From: Dehalococcoidia bacterium
GTDB lineage: Bacteria; Chloroflexota; Dehalococcoidia; UBA2985
Length of the DNA stretch: 5,909 bases
Assembly: GCA_030740415.1 (NCBI GenBank)
Contig: JASLXI010000068.1
Span: forward strand, 1-5,909
Reading direction: 5' to 3'
Shown here one piece after another: positions 1-3,127 of the stretch (position 1 is the stretch's first letter; each line of letters starts with the position of its first letter). Below the pieces are notes generated by a model that was given only the letters and a program-made list of their open reading frames with translations, was not told where the DNA came from and did no database searches. The position numbers and the translations under genes were made by a program.

Positions 1-653
1 ATGGCCGTCTTTCCTACACCGGCCTCACCTATAATGACCGGGTTATTCTTGGTGCGGCGAGTGATGGTCTGCATGACCCTCTTCACCTCTCCATCCCTCC
101 CGATGATGGGGTCCAGCTTGCCTTCTCGGGCCAGGGAGGTGAGGTCGATGCTGTACTTTTCAAGCGACCGATAGCGACTCTCAGCACGCTGGTCGGTGAC
201 GCGATGTCCGCCCCGTATCTCGGCCAAGGCCTGATAGACCTTCTCCTGGTCAACCCCGAACTCCTTGAGAATCAGCGGAACTTCCCCCTGGCTCTCCTGG
301 GTCATGGCGATGAGCAGATGCTCGGCACCGATGAACTCGTCCTTGAACCGCTCGGCTTCTGCCTTGGCGTTCTCAAGAAGCTTGGTGGCCTTGGGGGTGA
401 CATAGACCTGGGAGGCTTCATTTGTCGTCTTGGGAATCTGCTCCAGTGTTTCCTCCACGCGCTGTTTCATTGCCTCCAAGGGCACCCCAAGCTTCAAGAG
501 CACCTCGACAGGTACGCCCTTCTCAAGTTCCAGCAATGCCAGCAGAACATGCTCCACGTCCCACTGGGTGTGGTTGTATCGCCGTATTATCTCCTGGGAC
601 GTGCCCAGGACCTCCTGTCCCTGTTCTGTAAAGTCGTCCGATTTCAGAAACAT
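1..653 (-). CDS. clpB: ClpB ATP-dependent protein disaggregase, N-terminal part (cut by left edge)
   Basis: Cytoplasmic AAA+ chaperone that, with the Hsp70 system, pulls polypeptides out of aggregates. The 217 visible codons begin [17 protein letters not shown], a Clp N-domain with two repeats (about residues 1-75 and 80-150; second repeat includes [11 protein letters not shown]). A linker follows ([20 protein letters not shown], about 175-194), then [11 protein letters not shown] and the Walker A motif GEAGVGKT with its lysine at residue 215. Most family members have GEPGVGKT, so the Ala is a mild variant. NBD1 beyond Walker A, the middle domain and NBD2 lie outside. The linker and N-domain favour ClpB over ClpC/ClpA, but the ClpB-specific middle domain is not visible. 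The ATG at 653 is preceded by a strong Shine-Dalgarno run (AGGAGGAGG). It lies 44 bases downstream of hspR with no separate promoter evident, so it is probably the last gene of a dnaJ-hspR-clpB operon. Confidence 0.95.
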   Translation of the reverse strand, partial: MFLKSDDFTEQGQEVLGTSQEIIRRYNHTQWDVEHVLLALLELEKGVPVEVLLKLGVPLEAMKQRVEETLEQIPKTTNEASQVYVTPKATKLLENAKAEAERFKDEFIGAEHLLIAMTQESQGEVPLILKEFGVDQEKVYQALAEIRGGHRVTDQRAESRYRSLEKYSIDLTSLAREGKLDPIIGRDGEVKRVMQTITRRTKNNPVIIGEAGVGKTA

Positions 654-697
654 TGCCTCTTCCTCCTCCTATGCTTCGCAATTTTGTGTTCAACAGG

Positions 698-1063
698 CTA
701 TGCCCGCGGCACTCCCGTATCGTTGCTCGACTGGGGACTCCTTGCGTGCACCTGTTCCAGCTTCTGGGTGAGCCGCTTTATCTCCTGCTCCATTTTGGCC
801 ATGCGATCCATCATCTGCAGCACCACTTGCACGCCGGCTAAGTTGAGTCCCAGGTCTTCCGTAAGGGACTTGATGCGCCGGAGCTTCTCTATGTCCCGCT
901 GAGAGTACAGGCGAATGTTGCCCCTGGAGCGGGCTGGCTCCAAGAGGCCTTCTCTCTCATAGTACCTCAGGGTCTGGGAATGGACACGCAGCATTCGTGC
1001 TGCCACGCTTATCACGAAACAGGGATCGTTGTCGTCCCACGCCTGAGTTCTGAATCCAACCAT
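698..1063 (-). CDS. hspR: HspR, MerR-family heat-shock repressor
   Basis: A 121-residue transcriptional regulator. Residues 16-36 form the MerR winged-helix HTH (FVISVAARMLRVHSQTLRYY), followed by the wing RGNIRLYSQRDIEKLRRI (about 47-64). LTEDLGLNLAGVQVVLQMMD (68-87) is typical of HspR, and a charged coiled coil runs to about residue 105. There is no cysteine cluster as in metal-sensing MerR proteins. In Actinobacteria HspR binds HAIR operators (CTTGAGT-N7-ACTCAAG) with DnaK as co-repressor and represses dnaK, clpB and its own operon. The same role is inferred here from position between dnaJ and clpB. Its ATG lies two bases after the dnaJ TAA stop and has an AAGGAG site within the end of dnaJ, which implies translational coupling. 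The tail after residue 105 (SPQSSNDTGVPRA) is low-complexity and looks disordered. Confidence 0.93.
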   Translation of the reverse strand: MVGFRTQAWDDNDPCFVISVAARMLRVHSQTLRYYEREGLLEPARSRGNIRLYSQRDIEKLRRIKSLTEDLGLNLAGVQVVLQMMDRMAKMEQEIKRLTQKLEQVHARSPQSSNDTGVPRA

Positions 1064-1065
1064 AA

Positions 1066-1971
1066 TTACTCCTTATCCTCGCGAAGCGAGCGAAGCTCTT
1101 GGAATAGTTCTTTTTCCCTCTCCGATAGATGGGAGGGTATGTCTATCTGGGCTGTGACGTACATGCTTCCCCTGGTCTTAGATGAGTCCAGACGCGGCAT
1201 TCCCTTTCCGGTCATACGAAAAGAACGTCCATTCTGGGTCTCCGGCGGTATCTTCAACAACACTTTGTCCGTGAGAGTTGACACTTCGACCTCTTTGCCA
1301 AGCACGGCGTCCACAAGCGCCACGCTCACCTTGGTATACAGGTCGTTGCCACGCCTCTCGAAACGAGGATGGGGACGTACAGACACTATCAGGTATATGT
1401 CCTCTCCCGAGCCAGTGGTTTCGGGCCGCACCCGTACACGAGAGCCGTTGTTCACGCCCGCGGGTATCGTCACCTCAAGGCGACGGGCTCCACCCTGAAG
1501 ACCCTTGGTTATCTGGATTACCCTGGTAGTACCTGAGAAAGCCTCTTCCAGAGTCACCTCTATTGCTTGCTCAAGCCTTGTCCTTCTACGAGAAGTGGTT
1601 GAGGTACGCCCGAAGCCCCGACCCCCAAGGAACTCTCCCAGGACATCGTCCAAGTGAGGGGCGCCTCTTCCAGAGAAAGGGTCTCCCTCCGTGCCCCATA
1701 CAAAATGGCCTGCCACGGGCTCTCCATAGCCTGGAGTGAACTGGTCGGCGTGTCGCCAGTTATCTCCAAAGCGGTCGTATCTTCGGCGCTTTGTCGGGTC
1801 GGACAGTACTTCATTGGCCTCGTTAATATCCTTAAAGGTAGCCTCGGCGGCCTTGTTCCCGGGGTTAACGTCCGGGTGATGCTTGCGCGCCAATCTACGG
1901 TACGCCTGGCGTATATCCTTCTCCGAGGCATCCCGCTTTACTCCAAGTATGCCGTAGTAGTCCTTAGCCAT
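1066..1971 (-). CDS. Class II J-domain co-chaperone (DnaJ/CbpA-like)
   Basis: A 301-residue Hsp40 that would stimulate an Hsp70 ATPase and deliver substrates. The J domain occupies residues 4-69 with the essential HPD tripeptide at 32-34 and the usual ending [13 protein letters not shown] glycine/phenylalanine-containing linker spans about 70-120 ([22 protein letters not shown]). The two beta-rich substrate-binding domains follow at about 132-208 ([20 protein letters not shown]) and 210-285 ([27 protein letters not shown]). There is no CxxCxGxG zinc-finger region, so it is a class II protein like CbpA (about 306 residues) rather than classical DnaJ (about 375). The start is ATG 1971, with GGGAG ten bases upstream. 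It is the first gene of the operon and is followed almost without gap by hspR. No dnaK or grpE is present, so its Hsp70 partner must be encoded elsewhere. Confidence 0.94.
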   Translation of the reverse strand: MAKDYYGILGVKRDASEKDIRQAYRRLARKHHPDVNPGNKAAEATFKDINEANEVLSDPTKRRRYDRFGDNWRHADQFTPGYGEPVAGHFVWGTEGDPFSGRGAPHLDDVLGEFLGGRGFGRTSTTSRRRTRLEQAIEVTLEEAFSGTTRVIQITKGLQGGARRLEVTIPAGVNNGSRVRVRPETTGSGEDIYLIVSVRPHPRFERRGNDLYTKVSVALVDAVLGKEVEVSTLTDKVLLKIPPETQNGRSFRMTGKGMPRLDSSKTRGSMYVTAQIDIPSHLSEREKELFQELRSLREDKE

Positions 1972-1974
1972 TGC

Positions 1975-1981
1975 CTTGAGT
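1975..1981. promoter_or_regulatory. HspR operator (HAIR-like) half-site
   Basis: CTTGAGT matches one arm of the HAIR consensus CTTGAGT-N7-ACTCAAG exactly. Seven bases further on, the second arm (GTGTAAG, 1989-1995) agrees at only three of seven positions, so the full inverted repeat is degenerate. It lies between the -10 element and the dnaJ start codon, overlapping the leader, where bound HspR would block transcription. hspR is in the same operon, which supports autoregulation. A 7-base match can arise by chance. Confidence 0.45.
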
Positions 1982-1993
1982 CTCCCATGTGTA

Positions 1994-2022
1994 AGTATAG
2001 TATTCTAAGTCTTAGTTGTCAA
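1994..2022 (-). promoter_or_regulatory. Sigma70-type promoter of the dnaJ-hspR-clpB operon
   Basis: On the minus strand TTGACA (2022-2017) and TATACT (1999-1994) are separated by exactly 17 bases: a perfect -35 and a five-of-six -10. Initiation near 1987 would give a leader of only about 16 bases before the dnaJ ATG at 1971. A consensus housekeeping promoter fits control by a repressor (HspR) rather than by an alternative heat-shock sigma factor. Confidence 0.8.
2005..2015. repeat. Palindrome CTAAG-T-CTTAG inside the dnaJ promoter spacer
   Basis: A perfect 11-base odd palindrome lies wholly within the 17-base spacer of the dnaJ promoter. This position is common for repressor binding sites. 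It does not match the HAIR consensus, so any regulator is unknown. Short palindromes also occur by chance in AT-rich promoters. Confidence 0.4.
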
Positions 2023-2027
2023 TATAG

Positions 2028-2052
2028 AGTTTAACAATAATGATAGTAAACT
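2028..2052. repeat. Inverted repeat AGTTTA-N13-TAAACT between divergent promoters
   Basis: Six-base perfect arms (2028-2033 and 2047-2052) flank 13 bases. The element fills the gap between the dnaJ -35 (ending 2022) and the proposed hsp20 -35 (starting 2052). It could be an operator acting on both directions. The arms are short and AT-rich, so chance is possible. Confidence 0.3.
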
Positions 2053-2081
2053 TGCCAAAGGAGAAGCAACTATTCTATACT
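2052..2081 (+). promoter_or_regulatory. Probable hsp20 promoter
   Basis: TTGCCA (2052-2057) and TATACT (2076-2081) are separated by 18 bases. The -35 and -10 each match the sigma70 consensus at five of six positions. Initiation near 2088 would give a leader of about 50 bases to the strong ribosome binding site at 2134. It points away from the dnaJ promoter, so the two heat-shock units are divergent and share about 100 bases of control DNA. Confidence 0.6.
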
Positions 2082-2133
2082 GGTGATGGAAGTAATGGAA
2101 GGGTGAGGGGCAGCACGAGGACAGAGATTATTC

Positions 2134-2142
2134 AAAGGAGGT
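2134..2142 (+). promoter_or_regulatory. Consensus Shine-Dalgarno of hsp20 with no matching start codon
   Basis: AAAGGAGGT is a near-perfect complement of the 16S rRNA 3' end. The hsp20 frame downstream (codons at 2150, 2153, 2156 and so on) contains no ATG, GTG or TTG until ATG 2192, 49 bases away. The nearest start-like codon, GTG 2154, is in another frame and reaches TAG at 2187-2189. The original start has therefore probably been lost or shifted out of frame. Confidence 0.6.
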
Positions 2143-2191
2143 TCAAGAATATCGTGTACGACGTTCGGAGCCCTTTAGGGATCTGGTAGGT

Positions 2192-2623
2192 ATGCGGGAA
2201 CCTGTAGAACGCTCTTGGGGGCATGGGTTTGTTTATCCCGATAGGCAGGTGTCGGCATATCAGGACGGAGGTACACTGGCCCTAGGTGTCTGCCACACCC
2301 CCGAAAGCCTGGTGATAAAGTCCGCAGTACCTGGAATCAAGCCGGATGAGGTGGATGTTACCGTCACAGGTAATGTCCTTAGTATACAGGGTGAGGCTAG
2401 GGACGAGGAAGAGGTCGGGGAGAGAAGCTACGTAGTGAGGGAACGCAGATACGGGGCCAATAGCCGTACCGTCAACCTTCCCAGGGATTTGAAGATGGAC
2501 GCGATCTAGGCCAAATGTGATGAGGGAATTCTTACTCTGACCATCCCCAAGGCTGACGGTGCCCTGCCTAGGGCCATCAAGGTCAGCGTGAAGGCAGCCA
2601 TTGAAGACGAGAAGGCGGCATAG
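2192..2623 (+). pseudogene. Hsp20 small heat-shock protein, interrupted by in-frame TAG
   Basis: This is an alpha-crystallin-family holdase frame. From ATG 2192 it reads 105 codons, including PESLVIKSAVPGIKPDEVDV, VTGNVLSIQGEA and RERRYGANSRTVNLPRDLK, then hits TAG at 2507-2509. The same frame continues for 37 codons with unmistakable Hsp20 sequence (CDEGILTLTIPKA, then an RAIKVSV tail carrying an I-x-V motif) to TAG 2621-2623. The truncated product would lack the last core beta strand and the C-terminal motif used in oligomer assembly. Upstream of ATG 2192 the same frame encodes RRSEPFRDLVG, a normal Hsp20 N-terminal signature, but without a standard start codon, so the 5' end also looks damaged. 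The frame stays open back to 2096. A single G-to-T change (GAG to TAG, a Glu suiting the family) would explain the stop. Alternatives are read-through of the TAG or a sequencing error. It is divergent from the dnaJ operon. Confidence 0.8.
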
Positions 2624-2660
2624 CCTGCCTCTCTTATCGTTGGCACCGTGGTTGGGTCTA

Positions 2661-2819
2661 CTAAATGCGCGCTTTTACGGCTCTCTCATCCGGGAGTTCT
2701 GACCTTTTCTCCTCCACTGGAAAGAGCTTGTCGTAGAGGAGCAGAAGCCATACTATTACGGCCATTCCGACAGTAAATAGACTGGCCAAGGTAACCAATG
2801 CTACTGCCATTTCTGCCAT
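2661..2819 (-). CDS. Small single-span membrane protein, unknown function
   Basis: A 52-residue protein read from ATG 2819, with AAGGG eight bases upstream. A TTG at 2843, with its own AGGTAGGG, would add eight residues (LWRERVLD, Leu read as Met). Residues 5-29 are strongly hydrophobic (MAVALVTLASLFTVGMAV then IVWLLLLY), forming one transmembrane helix. The remainder (DKLFPVEEKRSELPDERAVK) is charged and hydrophilic, probably cytoplasmic. There is no cleavage site that would suggest a secreted product, and I recognise no family. It lies convergent to hsp20 with 37 bases between the two ends and divergent from alaS. The ribosome binding sites and coherent membrane helix support a real gene, but a short frame like this could be spurious. 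Confidence 0.5.
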   Translation of the reverse strand: MAEMAVALVTLASLFTVGMAVIVWLLLLYDKLFPVEEKRSELPDERAVKARI

Positions 2820-2948
2820 ATCGAGCACCCTTTCTCTCCACAAATGACACCCTACCTCTCTGCAATTGCTGATTTCAGCTTCATTTCAGTTATTATGTAA
2901 GGTTCCCGTAGTGTCGTTACCCTAACAAGTGATATCGGCGCACAAGGG

Positions 2949-2966
2949 AGGTGAGATTTATCACCT
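2949..2966. repeat. Inverted repeat AGGTGA-N6-TCACCT
   Basis: Perfect six-base arms flank GATTTA. It lies about 85 bases upstream of the alaS -35 and about 130 bases upstream of the leftward small gene. It is not followed by a T-run on either strand, so it is not a terminator. An operator for a dimeric regulator is possible, with no known consensus recognised. Confidence 0.4.
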
Positions 2967-3050
2967 GTTTCATTGAGAAACCTAGTTCTTTGCCTACCTT
3001 TGATTAAACCATGCTCCGGTCAGTTTGTGACGTCGCGATAATCCCTCGCA

Positions 3051-3079
3051 TTGACACCCCTATTGCCTTAACCTAAAAT
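3051..3079 (+). promoter_or_regulatory. Sigma70-type promoter of alaS
   Basis: TTGACA (3051-3056) is followed after exactly 17 bases by TAAAAT (3074-3079): a perfect -35 and a five-of-six -10. Initiation near 3086 gives a leader of about 42 bases before the GTG at 3128, too short for a T-box or other leader attenuator. Confidence 0.8.
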
Positions 3080-3127
3080 CCTAGCCACACCCAGCTTCAG
3101 AACTACCGCTATTTTGAGAGAAGTGAT

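Larger units (their letters stand above)
2820..3127. other. Intergenic region between the small membrane protein and alaS
   Basis: A gene-free stretch of 308 bases. It contains the inverted repeat at 2949-2966 and the alaS promoter at 3051-3079. I see no tRNA, no T-box (no GGGTGG-type antiterminator motif or specifier stem), no factor-independent terminator and no frame with coding character. No convincing promoter for the leftward small gene was found. Confidence 0.6.

Noticed and set aside
204..902. Long plus-strand open frame (232 codons) rich in Leu/Cys/Ser
   Set aside because: It is antisense to clpB and hspR, which have clear family motifs; the composition is that of a complement-strand shadow.
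2086..2106. Six-codon upstream frame (MEVMEG) in the hsp20 leader
   Set aside because: Its ATG lies about at the predicted transcription start, so it would have no ribosome binding site in the message; the repeated ATGGAAG is too short to mean much.
2624..2660. Bidirectional terminator between hsp20 and the small convergent gene
   Set aside because: The 37-base gap contains no stable GC-rich stem followed by a T-run on either strand.
2844..3127. Possible T-box or other riboswitch before alaS
   Set aside because: A consensus promoter at 3051-3079 leaves only about 42 bases of leader, and no T-box motif or terminator hairpin is visible.
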